Source of the DNA: JANQRV01 sp964533785
GTDB taxonomy: Bacteria; Bacteroidota; Bacteroidia; Chitinophagales; Saprospiraceae
Direction of reading: 5' to 3'
NCBI GenBank assembly: GCA_964533785.1
Contig: CAZHNG010000167.1
Location: 1 to 14,599, forward strand
DNA: 14,599 nt
Below, piece by piece: positions 1-9,101 of this stretch. The translations under genes were made by a program, and so were the position numbers. Under the pieces are notes generated by a model, which worked only from the letters and a program-made list of their open reading frames with translations, made no database searches and had not been told where the DNA came from. Numbering within the stretch: position 1 is the first letter of the stretch; every line of letters begins with the position of its first letter.

Positions 1-2
1 CC

Positions 3-2648
3 CGCTTCCGGGTAGGTAGCGTGGAAGACGAAGTAGATCAGGCGACGGGCTTTGCGATGAACGGAGAAGTGGAAGATTACCTGGTTAAAGTGAAAGGCTT
101 GGATTACGGAGATCTAGATAACCCATATTTAACCGAAGCTGGTGAAAATGGTCCACGTCACGGGGTTCCAGAGGATCCGCAGGTGTATTTTGGAGATGAT
201 ATTGATACAGATCCAAATGGTCAGGCAGACCCTGATGCAGCCGGTGATGATAATGATGGAATTGACGATGAAGATGGAGTAGTCTTGCCAAATATGTTAT
301 TTACTGGAGAAGAAGCAGTCTTCGAAATAGTAGTAACAAATGCAACGGAAACTTTACCAGCATTTGTATACGGATTCATCGATTGGAATGCTGACGGAGA
401 CTTTGATGATGCTAATGAAGTAGTATGGAGAGAAGTGGTGGGTAGTCAAACGATTGAATTAGAATTTGACGTACCGATCGAATCGATCCTGTATACAGAC
501 CTTGGCGGCCGCTTCCGTATTGGCACGGTACAGGCAGAAGTCAGCGATCCGGATGGCTTTGCCATGGATGGTGAAGTAGAAGATTACGAAGTACAAGTAA
601 AAGGCCAGGACTTGGGTGATGCTGGAGAAACCTTCCCTACATTGAGGGTCGATGATGGGGCACGTCACGGTTTACCGGAAATCCCTGAAATATTCCTGGG
701 AAGTACGGTAGATATTGATGACGATGGTCAGCCCAGCGACGATGCCGGTGAAGAAGGATTGGATGGTGACGATGGTAACGATGAAGATGATGAGAATGGA
801 CTCGTGGCTATCCTGGATGCAAACGGTGAACCAACCATGTTGATCACCTGCGAAGAGACATCGCTTGAAGTCGAAGCCACCGTTCCTAATGGTACTACTG
901 CTTATTTACAAGCCTGGATCGATTTTAATGACGACGGAGACTGGGCAGATGCCGGAGAGCAGGTAGCGACTGATGTGGAAGTATCTTCCGCAACTTCTAC
1001 CTATTCGATAGATTTCACCGTACCGTGTGGTGCCACAGTTACAGAAAAAGCCTTCTTGCGTTTCCGTATCAGTACGGAGCAGGGACTTGGATTTGATGGA
1101 TTTACCATGGATGGTGAAGTAGAAGACTACATTGAGCCAATCAAAGGCCTGGACCTTGGAGATCTACCAACAGATGCAGGTTATCCAACCGTATTGTCTG
1201 ATGATGGTGCACGGCACGTTGTTCCGATTGAACCATTGCTATATCTGGGTGAACTTGTGGATTATGATACCGATGGTCAGCCGGAGGGTATGGCGCTTGG
1301 CGATGACGATGAAGATGAGGCAGATGATGAAGATGGCATCGAGTTTATTACACCAATGATCCCTGGTGAAGAAGCTTGTATTAGAATTGATGCGGTTAAC
1401 AATACTAGCGAAACCGCCACCTTATATGTCTTTGCAGACTTTGACGGAGATGGTAACCTCGATCCATTAACCTTCACGAATGGCAATCCAACCATACCCG
1501 TCGGTGGTGTTGTGGATCAGGATTATTGCTTCACCGTGCCGGAAATCGCCGAAGAGGCCGAAGGAATGATCTTCTTCCGTTTCCGATTGAGTACGGATGA
1601 AGATGCAGCTGCTCCAGCAGGTATCGCCATGGATGGTGAAGTAGAAGACTATAAACTGGAGTTGGCCAAAGTGGGTAACCTGGTTTGGGAAGACAGAAAT
1701 TACGATGGTATACAAGGAGCAGAAGATATTGAGCCTGGATTAAATGGTGTAACCATCACTTTGACCTTTGCTAGTATCAACGGTGAATTAACCTACACTA
1801 CTCAAACAGAAAATATCGACGGAGTAGACGGATTATACTATTTCTGTGGTTTAATTCCTGGTGAATATACGGTAGCTGCGGAAGCTCCCGATGGATTAGC
1901 ACCGACACTTGTCAATCGCCCAGGTATTGCTGAGGAAGATGACAGTGATGACCACGATGGCGAAGCATTGACCATCTACGAGCCAATTGATCTTGTGGAA
2001 AGAGAAGAGGGCCGCGCAGACTTACCTGGCCGTGTGAATGGCTTCCCGGACGATCAGGATGAATTGCGCTATGACTTTGGCTTTGTCGCCTTAGATTACG
2101 GCGATTTGCCGGAAACCTTCGAAACGCTATCGGCAGACAATGGTCCTTTCCACGTGATCAATCCTATGCTTCATTTGGGGGATTGTGTAGATTCTGACAG
2201 CGATGGACAACCAGCATTCTTTGCGGATGGTGATGACAACAATACTAGTCCATTCACGGAAGGAAATTGTGCGGAAGATGGAGATGATGAAGACGGTGTA
2301 GAGTTCATTACACCGCTCATTCCAGGATACGAAGCTTGTATTAAGATCAAGACAACAGTAAGTTCCGGGCAAGCTTACCTGAATGCATTTATTGACTTTA
2401 ACGGCGACGGTGACTTTGAAAACGACCCGAACGATTACGTCTACTTCACCAGTGCCGGTACTCAGCAATTGGTGACGCCTATTTCGAACCTTCCATTACC
2501 AAAAGGTACTGCAGAACAGATCTATTGCTTCAAAGTGCCGGTAGATGCAACATTTGAAGGCGGAGAAACGCACGCTCGTTTCAGGTTGAGCTACGAAGGT
2601 AACCTCGGTTACGACGGCTTGTCCATGAGCGGTGAGGTAGAAGATTAT
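3..2648 (+). repeat. Tandem GEVEDY modules within the giant gene
   Basis: Four complete modules (99-587, 606-1130, 1149-1652, 2091-2648) follow the tail of a fifth (3-80). Each opens with a [LQ]D[YL]GD motif, contains an acidic stretch and an [FW].D[WF][ND].DGD-type loop, then an FR[IV] or FRLS strand, and closes with GEVEDY. At the DNA level the closing motif is nearly identical in three copies (564-587, 1107-1130, 1629-1652), while the rest has diverged. The acidic loops resemble calcium-binding loops; binding is inferred. The gap between the last two modules (1665-2090) is filled by an SdrD_B-like domain, and a second one (2661-3083) follows the last module. Confidence 0.9.
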
Positions 2649-5600
2649 TACTTGCCGTTGGCCAAGATCGGAAATTACGTTTGGGAAGATGCCGACTTAG
2701 ACGGTGAGCAAGGCGCTGAAGAAGCCGGAATCAATGATATTGAAGTACGCCTGACCTTTACCGGTGAAGGTGGAGCCGTTGAGTACTTAACGACAACTGC
2801 TAACCTCGATGGCATTGACGGTCAATACAAATTTTGCGGATTAATTCCAGGGGATTACGATATTGAAATCGTGGAAATTCCGGAAGGAATGATCTTAACC
2901 ATTCCGAATAACGCCGATAGCGGTGCCGATGATATCGATAGTGACGGAACACCCAATTATGTGTTCACTATTGCTGATGGCTTCAATTTGCCGCAAGGCG
3001 AAGCCGGTACGGGTGATAACGATGGTGGAAATGATAATTTCCCGGATGGTAGAGTAGATGAAACCATTGACTTTGGACTGATACCAGTACCTGAAGTAAA
3101 ATCATCACTTGCCATCAAGGGCGTTGACTATCCGGAAAGCGATATCTGCGGAAACTTCAACGCAACCTTCGATGCCTGCATCAAGAACACCGGAGGAACA
3201 CCGTTGGATAACCTAAGCGCAGTACTAGATCTGGGAGATGCCGTCGCCTTCGGCAATGCATTTGTAGGTGTAGTCGCTGCCCTGGAAATAATAGAAAGTA
3301 CGGCACAAGCAGACCCAGTCCTCAATAGCAACTACGATGGTACGAATAACTTGTTCGCCGGAAACGGATTGTTGTATCCGGGCGAACAGGTTTGCGTACG
3401 CTTTACCATCGAAGTGACTACGGAGGATGAAGCGGCTGCTCTTGCGGCGATAGCACAAATGGAAGTGAGCGCTAAAGCTGTTAACTACCAGGGAGAAGCC
3501 ATTCCGGACTTCGATAATGGCGGTGCACAGTACATGCCGATGGATCTTTCCGATGATGGTATGGATCCAATGACCGCTAACCTGGGTTCTCCTGGCGATA
3601 CCGGTGGCGAAGATGATCCTACTCCATTGACCGATTGTTGGAAGATCAACGAAGAGCTTACTGCTAATGATGATATTCATTCTACGGTGAGTGCAGATTG
3701 TGAAGTACTGGTTACTGCCGATGACGTTCTCGAGAATCACTATGCTCGCTGTGATAAATCCACTTATCCTTTAGCACCAGCAGATGATGATCAGGGCGCT
3801 TACGATGGATACTACCGCATTGAACTATACGATAGCCAGGGTGACGGTAGGTTGCCTAATCCGATCGACGCAACCTTGTACCACGGACAAGAGATCGTAG
3901 TGAAAATAATCAATGTAGCACGTGCCTGCGAGCCTACCTGGGGTATCATTACTTTCGAGGACAAAACAGAAGGAGATGCTTGTATTCGCAAAGTGGTCGC
4001 ACTCCACAAAACAGAAGGGGAAGTGATTACTGAAGAATTGCACGGCGAAGACCTTGTTACTGAGATCAAAGCGGATTACTTCCTTACTGATCAGGCACCG
4101 AAAGAGATCGATGGTAAATATTACTTCTACGATCCGGTAACCAGTGAAGAGGGAGACTGCGACGATATGATACTGGATAAGGACAAGCTCGACGATCCAA
4201 ATACTAATTTGCTTACCTGCATCGAAGTAGACAGCATCTTGAATGTAGAAGCTTCCTGGACAAATAAATCCTATGCTTACTACACCGGTACTCCTGAATT
4301 GAATGATAATTGCGGGGTACCGACGATCATCTCTGTCTTTGATGAATTAGTGGATTACAGTTGTGAATACAAGACTGATCCAATGGTACCTGGCCGTCAG
4401 GTCAGCAAAGAGATCAAGCGTACCTTCGTTTACGAGGACTGGGCGGGTAATAAGAACGAAGTGGTTCAGACCATTTGCTTCTTCCGTCCACTGGTAATTC
4501 TTCCTGACTGTAAGGTCAAGTTGGATGTATGCTGGTACGATAACAACAGCGATTTGAATCCTGCAGAAATTGGCTCTTATCCGTATTTCACCACTGCCGC
4601 TTGTATGAAGATGCCATTGGATGATCACACTTGCAGCTTTACCGTTACTTATGAAGACTTGCGTTTGCCTGGTCCGATTGATTGTGGTGACAAAGTGATC
4701 AGAACCTGGACAATTCTTGATTGGTGTTGGGATGACCTGAGAGTGGATGGATTTGATATTGTACAAGTAGAAGAAGGAATTGATCCAGATCACGGTTGCC
4801 CCGAGCCTACTTATGCTGAATGGCAGAATAAGAAACTGACCTGGGAGCAGCATCTCGTAATTGGAGACGATGAAGCGCCGGTCGTAGAATGCCCTGCACC
4901 TGATCCTGATTGGTATGGTGGCTCACCTTACCCTGTGTTCTCTGTGAATGCATTGGATTGTAAAGCATCTTTTGAAGTACCTGCTCCGAATATCGTCAAC
5001 AAAGATGGGCTGGATAAATGCGGTTATTCCTGGACGGTTAAGGTGTATTCAGAAAAAGATGTGTTGTGGCATGATGTTCCAACTGGAGAGAAAGAAACCT
5101 TACTCAACCAGGATGTAACCATCCTCACTGAGAACGGTGTTACAGTAGTATCCGGCCTGGAGAAAGGCAGACACTTCTTCAAATACATCGTCATGGATCG
5201 TTGTGGCAATGTTGGAGAATCTGACTACTGTGAATTCTACGTAGTGGATGAGATTGCACCGATCGCTACTTGCAACGATGAACTAAATGTCTCTGTAGGT
5301 GGTGAAAATTACGCGAGAATCTTTGCCGAAGATATTGATGAAGGTAGTAAAGACAATTGCACACCAGTGAAGCTTCAAACCAGAAGGTTCATTAAGGAAG
5401 CATGTCTACCATCCTTTGTGGAATATACAGAATGGACGTTGAGCGACATCTACTTAGCCACGAATGGCGAGGCAAGTAATTCAGATCCGATAACCTTGGA
5501 TAAAGAATCGGCCAGCAACAACGGTGAGGCCGGATACTGGACGCCATGGGCAGATTATGCTGACTTTGTCTGCTGTGACATCAAAGACAGTATCCTGGTA

Positions 5601-8600
5601 GAATTAAGAGTTTGGGATAATGGTAATATGAGTGTCGATGCAAAGACCCGACTTCCGATCTTTGGTGATGAAGTGGAGATGTTCGGTGGATTGTTTACTC
5701 AGAAAGACAACTACAACATTTGCTGGATGGAAGTACTGGTTGAAGATAAGTTACCTCCAATCTGCAAAGCGCCAAAAGATGTTGAAGTAGATTGTCAGGA
5801 TGTACCGGTCACTTTACCGGAAAGTATCAACCACAAAGAAGTAATTACCTGGAATGAAGAAGAGATCAACGATCCGGCTAACGCCGCCATCATCGATTGG
5901 TTAAGCACTTACGATGAAGTAGAAGGCAGTACACCTGACGCTAAGGACAACTGCAGAGCTTTGCCACAATTGAGACGCATCGTATTCGACGTCCATTGCA
6001 AAGCCGGTAAGATCGAACGCTACTGGAGTGCCATTGATGAATGGGCGCAAGAATCACAAAATACCTGTAAGCAAAACATTTGGTTGGCCAGACATCACGA
6101 TTATTGCATCAAGTTCCCTAAAGATGCCGAAGCAGTGTGCGGTACGCCAATGGTCGATAGCCTGGAGATTACCGAATACGGCTGTGATTTACTGGCCGTA
6201 AGCATCCAGGATGAAAGATTCGACGTACCTGAAAGTGAGGGCGGTTGCTACAAGATCTTCAGAACCTACCGGGTGATCAACTGGTGTCAGTTCGATAAGG
6301 ACGTAGACCCGGACACACCATTGTTCGATCGTTTCGATACCAATTACGACATTGAACCATTAGTAATTGGCAGAGATGAGGATTGTGACGAATGGCCGGG
6401 TGATGAAGATGTCTATGTACGCTTTAAAGGCAAAGTCGATAAGAACGGGTATCTCGACGGTACGACCTGGATCGATTCTGATTGTGAACCATGGAATGAT
6501 TCACCGAAGGAGAACACAGGCTGTAATAACCCTTGGGGTCACTGGAGAGAATTGGATTACACAGCCGGATTCTATCAATACACTCAGGTGATCAAAGTGA
6601 CGGACAATATTGCACCAGAAGTTGCAGCAATAGGGGAGGAGCGTTTCCCAACCCTGGCCTCTCCTGGTAAAGATGATAATAAAGCGAGTGTCTGCGTTGG
6701 TCAGGTAGATCGTTTACTACAGATCAGCGATGAATGTACACCCGAAGGTTTGGCTCTTGAAAGCATTAACTTGAAACCGGATGGCAGCTTAGGATTAGGA
6801 ACACTATCTCTATACGCTGGTACAAGCAATACTTCGGTAGGCAACGACTTCGGATTAACCATCACCCAATTAGACACCGCTACTGTTATTAGTGGTCAGT
6901 TCCCGATCGGTATCCATGAATTTGAAGTAACCGTTACTGATGGTTGTGGAAATGCTACTTCAATTGTAATACCATTTGAAGTCTTTGACGACAAAGCACC
7001 CGCTCCGATCTGTAGTGGTGGTATCACAACTAACTTGATGCCGGTCGATGAAGATAACGATGGAGTCAGAGATGAAGGCAAAGGTGCCGTAGCAGTATGG
7101 GCGAAAGACTTCATTGTGAGTGAGATCTGGGATTGCTCTGAACCAATTACTTACTCTATCCACCGGGCCGATGCTATTGATACCGGCGCTGAGATGCCAA
7201 GTCCGGAGCAGACCAATCTTACCCTCACTTGTGAGGATGAAGAGGTGGTACTCGTCTATATCTACGCCTGGGATGCCGCAGGAAATAGTGATCGCTGTGA
7301 ATCAATGGTCATTTTGACGGATACTCAGGAACTTTGTGATCCTTCTGCTGAAGGCAACACTTCAATGATCGCCGGAGGTGTGTTTACAGAGGAGAAACAG
7401 TCGGTTGAGGGCGTTGAAATGAATCTTAGTGGAGGTTCCTTCATGGATCTGAATACTGAGGTTGATGGATTTTATGCCTTCGAAGGACTTGAAAAAGGGT
7501 ACGATTACACGGTAGCTCCATTGAAAGATGTGGATCATGTGAATGGTGTTTCGACCTTTGACTTGGTCGTTATCTCCAAACACATCTTAGGTATCGACGT
7601 ACTCGACAGTCCGTACAAGATGATCGCTGCGGATGTCAATAACTCGAAGTCTATTACGACCTTAGATTTGATCCACATTCGTAAACTGGTACTAAGACTC
7701 GATCAAGCCTTTAGCAACAATACCAGCTGGCGGTTCATTGAAGCAAACTATCGTTTCCCGGAACCGGAAAATCCATGGAAAGAACAGTTCCCTGAAGTGT
7801 CTAGTATCAACGATATTGATCAGGATGTTCTGAATGCAGACTTTGTGGCCGTCAAGGTAGGAGACATCAACGGGAGTGCTGTAGCGAATAGCGAAGGGCG
7901 GATCTTTGAACGTAGTAATGGTGAATTCTTCAATCTGGATGTAGATGACATGACCCTGCGTCAAAATGAGACTTATGCGATACCATTTACGGCCAGTGAG
8001 TTAGACCAGGTTCAAGGTTACCAGTTAACATTGGCCATGGACCAAACCATGCTGGAATTCGTGGATATCGAGTATGGTCTTATGCAAGAAGAAAACTTCG
8101 GTACGCAATTCGCTGCACAAGACGGCATGATCACGATGAGTTATCACCAAGGACCAAAAGTGCCAGGAAACGAAAGTGAAGAGGATCAACCGCTCTTTAC
8201 CCTGGTGGTTAAGGCCAAACAAGCGGTCGATTTGAGTGAGGTGTTACGGGTAAGTTCCCGTTATACCATCGCAGAAGCTTATCCAGTAGATAATCAATCA
8301 GGAAGAGAAGTAATGGAGGTAGCCTTGAACTTCTCCAGTGGAAAAGTTTCATTGCCAGGTTATGAATTGTATCAAAACGTTCCTAACCCATTCGAACATA
8401 CCACTCAGATCGGATTCTATCTGCCGGAAGCGACGACGGCGAAGTTGATCATCAGAGATGCTGCCGGTAAATTGCTTAAGATCTATCCTGGTAATTACGA
8501 AAAAGGTCAGCACAATATCACGGTGAAAGCCGGAGAAATCGGCAATCCAACCGGTGTTTTGTTCTATACCTTGGAGACAACAGATTACAAACAGACTAAG

Positions 8601-8621
8601 CAAATGACGGCGATTAAGTAA
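3..8621 (+). CDS. Giant modular T9SS-secreted surface protein, 5' partial
   Basis: A very large exported protein, probably an adhesin or matrix protein. At least 2,872 codons are visible and the 5' end is outside the window. The GTG at 21 is not the start: the frame is open from 3 and encodes RFRVGS, the same strand that precedes GEVEDY in later modules. Residues below count from codon 21. GEVEDY motifs lie at 15, 184, 365, 539 and 871, each closing a 170-190-residue module with acidic DxDxDG-type loops. SdrD_B-like domains (VGNLVWED, IGNYVWED) occupy about 549-690 and 881-1021. A DUF11-like domain spans about 1026-1200. About 1206-2440 is a Cys-containing HYR/Ig-like region with DWC and DxxGN turns. 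Then come a Cna-B-like domain (2449-2503), a dockerin-like segment (2505-2564, with VKVGDINGSA at 2611), a cohesin-like domain (2636-2772) and a T9SS type A domain (2781-2866, YQNVPNPF). Export by T9SS is family knowledge; the adhesive role is inferred. Confidence 0.95.
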   Translation, partial: RFRVGSVEDEVDQATGFAMNGEVEDYLVKVKGLDYGDLDNPYLTEAGENGPRHGVPEDPQVYFGDDIDTDPNGQADPDAAGDDNDGIDDEDGVVLPNMLFTGEEAVFEIVVTNATETLPAFVYGFIDWNADGDFDDANEVVWREVVGSQTIELEFDVPIESILYTDLGGRFRIGTVQAEVSDPDGFAMDGEVEDYEVQVKGQDLGDAGETFPTLRVDDGARHGLPEIPEIFLGSTVDIDDDGQPSDDAGEEGLDGDDGNDEDDENGLVAILDANGEPTMLITCEETSLEVEATVPNGTTAYLQAWIDFNDDGDWADAGEQVATDVEVSSATSTYSIDFTVPCGATVTEKAFLRFRISTEQGLGFDGFTMDGEVEDYIEPIKGLDLGDLPTDAGYPTVLSDDGARHVVPIEPLLYLGELVDYDTDGQPEGMALGDDDEDEADDEDGIEFITPMIPGEEACIRIDAVNNTSETATLYVFADFDGDGNLDPLTFTNGNPTIPVGGVVDQDYCFTVPEIAEEAEGMIFFRFRLSTDEDAAAPAGIAMDGEVEDYKLELAKVGNLVWEDRNYDGIQGAEDIEPGLNGVTITLTFASINGELTYTTQTENIDGVDGLYYFCGLIPGEYTVAAEAPDGLAPTLVNRPGIAEEDDSDDHDGEALTIYEPIDLVEREEGRADLPGRVNGFPDDQDELRYDFGFVALDYGDLPETFETLSADNGPFHVINPMLHLGDCVDSDSDGQPAFFADGDDNNTSPFTEGNCAEDGDDEDGVEFITPLIPGYEACIKIKTTVSSGQAYLNAFIDFNGDGDFENDPNDYVYFTSAGTQQLVTPISNLPLPKGTAEQIYCFKVPVDATFEGGETHARFRLSYEGNLGYDGLSMSGEVEDYYLPLAKIGNYVWEDADLDGEQGAEEAGINDIEVRLTFTGEGGAVEYLTTTANLDGIDGQYKFCGLIPGDYDIEIVEIPEGMILTIPNNADSGADDIDSDGTPNYVFTIADGFNLPQGEAGTGDNDGGNDNFPDGRVDETIDFGLIPVPEVKSSLAIKGVDYPESDICGNFNATFDACIKNTGGTPLDNLSAVLDLGDAVAFGNAFVGVVAALEIIESTAQADPVLNSNYDGTNNLFAGNGLLYPGEQVCVRFTIEVTTEDEAAALAAIAQMEVSAKAVNYQGEAIPDFDNGGAQYMPMDLSDDGMDPMTANLGSPGDTGGEDDPTPLTDCWKINEELTANDDIHSTVSADCEVLVTADDVLENHYARCDKSTYPLAPADDDQGAYDGYYRIELYDSQGDGRLPNPIDATLYHGQEIVVKIINVARACEPTWGIITFEDKTEGDACIRKVVALHKTEGEVITEELHGEDLVTEIKADYFLTDQAPKEIDGKYYFYDPVTSEEGDCDDMILDKDKLDDPNTNLLTCIEVDSILNVEASWTNKSYAYYTGTPELNDNCGVPTIISVFDELVDYSCEYKTDPMVPGRQVSKEIKRTFVYEDWAGNKNEVVQTICFFRPLVILPDCKVKLDVCWYDNNSDLNPAEIGSYPYFTTAACMKMPLDDHTCSFTVTYEDLRLPGPIDCGDKVIRTWTILDWCWDDLRVDGFDIVQVEEGIDPDHGCPEPTYAEWQNKKLTWEQHLVIGDDEAPVVECPAPDPDWYGGSPYPVFSVNALDCKASFEVPAPNIVNKDGLDKCGYSWTVKVYSEKDVLWHDVPTGEKETLLNQDVTILTENGVTVVSGLEKGRHFFKYIVMDRCGNVGESDYCEFYVVDEIAPIATCNDELNVSVGGENYARIFAEDIDEGSKDNCTPVKLQTRRFIKEACLPSFVEYTEWTLSDIYLATNGEASNSDPITLDKESASNNGEAGYWTPWADYADFVCCDIKDSILVELRVWDNGNMSVDAKTRLPIFGDEVEMFGGLFTQKDNYNICWMEVLVEDKLPPICKAPKDVEVDCQDVPVTLPESINHKEVITWNEEEINDPANAAIIDWLSTYDEVEGSTPDAKDNCRALPQLRRIVFDVHCKAGKIERYWSAIDEWAQESQNTCKQNIWLARHHDYCIKFPKDAEAVCGTPMVDSLEITEYGCDLLAVSIQDERFDVPESEGGCYKIFRTYRVINWCQFDKDVDPDTPLFDRFDTNYDIEPLVIGRDEDCDEWPGDEDVYVRFKGKVDKNGYLDGTTWIDSDCEPWNDSPKENTGCNNPWGHWRELDYTAGFYQYTQVIKVTDNIAPEVAAIGEERFPTLASPGKDDNKASVCVGQVDRLLQISDECTPEGLALESINLKPDGSLGLGTLSLYAGTSNTSVGNDFGLTITQLDTATVISGQFPIGIHEFEVTVTDGCGNATSIVIPFEVFDDKAPAPICSGGITTNLMPVDEDNDGVRDEGKGAVAVWAKDFIVSEIWDCSEPITYSIHRADAIDTGAEMPSPEQTNLTLTCEDEEVVLVYIYAWDAAGNSDRCESMVILTDTQELCDPSAEGNTSMIAGGVFTEEKQSVEGVEMNLSGGSFMDLNTEVDGFYAFEGLEKGYDYTVAPLKDVDHVNGVSTFDLVVISKHILGIDVLDSPYKMIAADVNNSKSITTLDLIHIRKLVLRLDQAFSNNTSWRFIEANYRFPEPENPWKEQFPEVSSINDIDQDVLNADFVAVKVGDINGSAVANSEGRIFERSNGEFFNLDVDDMTLRQNETYAIPFTASELDQVQGYQLTLAMDQTMLEFVDIEYGLMQEENFGTQFAAQDGMITMSYHQGPKVPGNESEEDQPLFTLVVKAKQAVDLSEVLRVSSRYTIAEAYPVDNQSGREVMEVALNFSSGKVSLPGYELYQNVPNPFEHTTQIGFYLPEATTAKLIIRDAAGKLLKIYPGNYEKGQHNITVKAGEIGNPTGVLFYTLETTDYKQTKQMTAIK

Positions 8622-8635
8622 GTGAGATAACTTAA

Positions 8636-8660
8636 AGACACCAGACGCTAGATGCTAGAC
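8636..8660 (+). repeat. Dispersed intergenic repeat, copy 1
   Basis: The sequence starts AGACACCAGACGCTAGATG and continues GCTAGAC in register, so the CTAGA core occurs twice. Its first 19 bases match 14461-14479 at 18 of 19 positions. The 9-base core GACGCTAGA (8644-8652) also recurs as its exact reverse complement at 8884-8892, and a 9-base partial copy lies at 9706-9714. All copies are outside genes. Confidence 0.6.
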
Positions 8661-8730
8661 TGTTTGGGTTTGATTGCGAGAGAGTTGGGTGTGATCTAGG
8701 CGCTGCTTTAAATTGTCGAACTACTTAATT

Positions 8731-8738
8731 TAACTTTG
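8731..8738 (+). promoter_or_regulatory. Possible -7 element (TAACTTTG)
   Basis: This is an exact match to the Bacteroidota -7 consensus TAnnTTTG. A TTG at 8713-8715 could serve as the -33 element, but the 15-base spacer is shorter than usual. Any transcript would run through the GGTTAT hairpin to the terminator at 8975-9017. A single eight-base match in AT-rich DNA is weak evidence. Confidence 0.25.
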
Positions 8739-8789
8739 GCACTTTATAGAAAAACCTATATCAACTGATTTTTAGCCTGTGATGGACTT

Positions 8790-8861
8790 GGTTATGTGGT
8801 TATCTGGTTATGCGGTTATGAAATTCGTGCGGCTTTTTGATAACCAAATAACCCCATAACC
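8790..8861. repeat. GGTTAT-unit imperfect inverted repeat (long hairpin)
   Basis: The left arm 8790-8811 consists of three GGTTAT units separated by GT and CT. The right arm 8840-8861 reads as three ATAACC units. Reverse-complementing the right arm matches the left at 20 of 22 positions, and the two differences fall in the spacers between units. A fourth GGTTAT lies just inside the loop (8814-8819). ACTT/AAGT outside the arms can extend the stem across a two-base bulge. The loop is 28 bases. It lacks a T-run, so it is not a standard terminator. Confidence 0.8.
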
Positions 8862-8880
8862 AAAAGTGTTTTACCAGGTA

Positions 8881-8892
8881 GTGTCTAGCGTC
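8881..8892 (-). repeat. Dispersed intergenic repeat, inverted copy 2
   Basis: GTGTCTAGCGTC is the reverse complement of GACGCTAGACAC. Its 9-base core is the exact inverse of 8644-8652 in copy 1. The two copies therefore bracket the GGTTAT hairpin in an inverted arrangement. Confidence 0.5.
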
Positions 8893-8974
8893 AAAAGTCC
8901 AATTTAAGAAGACAAAGTATTCTTAAAGGGGTAATTGATATTGATCAGCTCCTTCAAAGGAATATAGTTTGATT

Positions 8975-9017
8975 ATTAGCCAGCACAGGAATTCACTCTT
9001 GTGCTGGTTAATTTTTT
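8975..9017 (+). terminator. Rho-independent terminator
   Basis: A 13-pair stem (8975-8987 with 9000-9012, core CCAGCACA/TGTGCTGG, one G-T wobble) has a 12-base loop. It is followed by a T-run at 9012-9017, so it works in the plus direction. It lies about 350 bases past the stop codon of the giant gene. It may end that transcript with a long 3' UTR, or a separate small transcript. Confidence 0.75.
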
Positions 9018-9101
9018 ATTGAGCAGGTCATATAATTTACAGGGAGATCCTAATTTTTTTATGGGGTATTACGCGTTGAGCAAATTTGTACGAGGAAGAA
9101 C

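Larger units (their letters stand above)
8622..9101. other. Noncoding, structure-rich intergenic region
   Basis: This 480-base gap lies between the giant gene and the convergent truncated nuclease. No credible gene is seen. It holds two copies of a GACGCTAGA-type repeat in opposite orientation (8636-8660 and 8881-8892), the GGTTAT hairpin (8790-8861), a possible promoter (8731-8738) and a terminator (8975-9017). A 25-codon ORF (8782-8859) runs through the hairpin but has no supporting evidence. Confidence 0.7.

Noticed and set aside
564..1652. Possible CRISPR-like array from the near-identical 24-base repeats
   Set aside because: The repeats are codons for MDGEVEDY, spaced more than 500 bases apart in one open frame.
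7120..7317. Antisense and alternative-frame ORFs inside the giant gene
   Set aside because: All are shadows of the continuous modular frame, with unnatural composition.
8782..8859. 25-codon ORF through the GGTTAT hairpin
   Set aside because: Its sequence is dictated by the repeat units; no start signal or homology.
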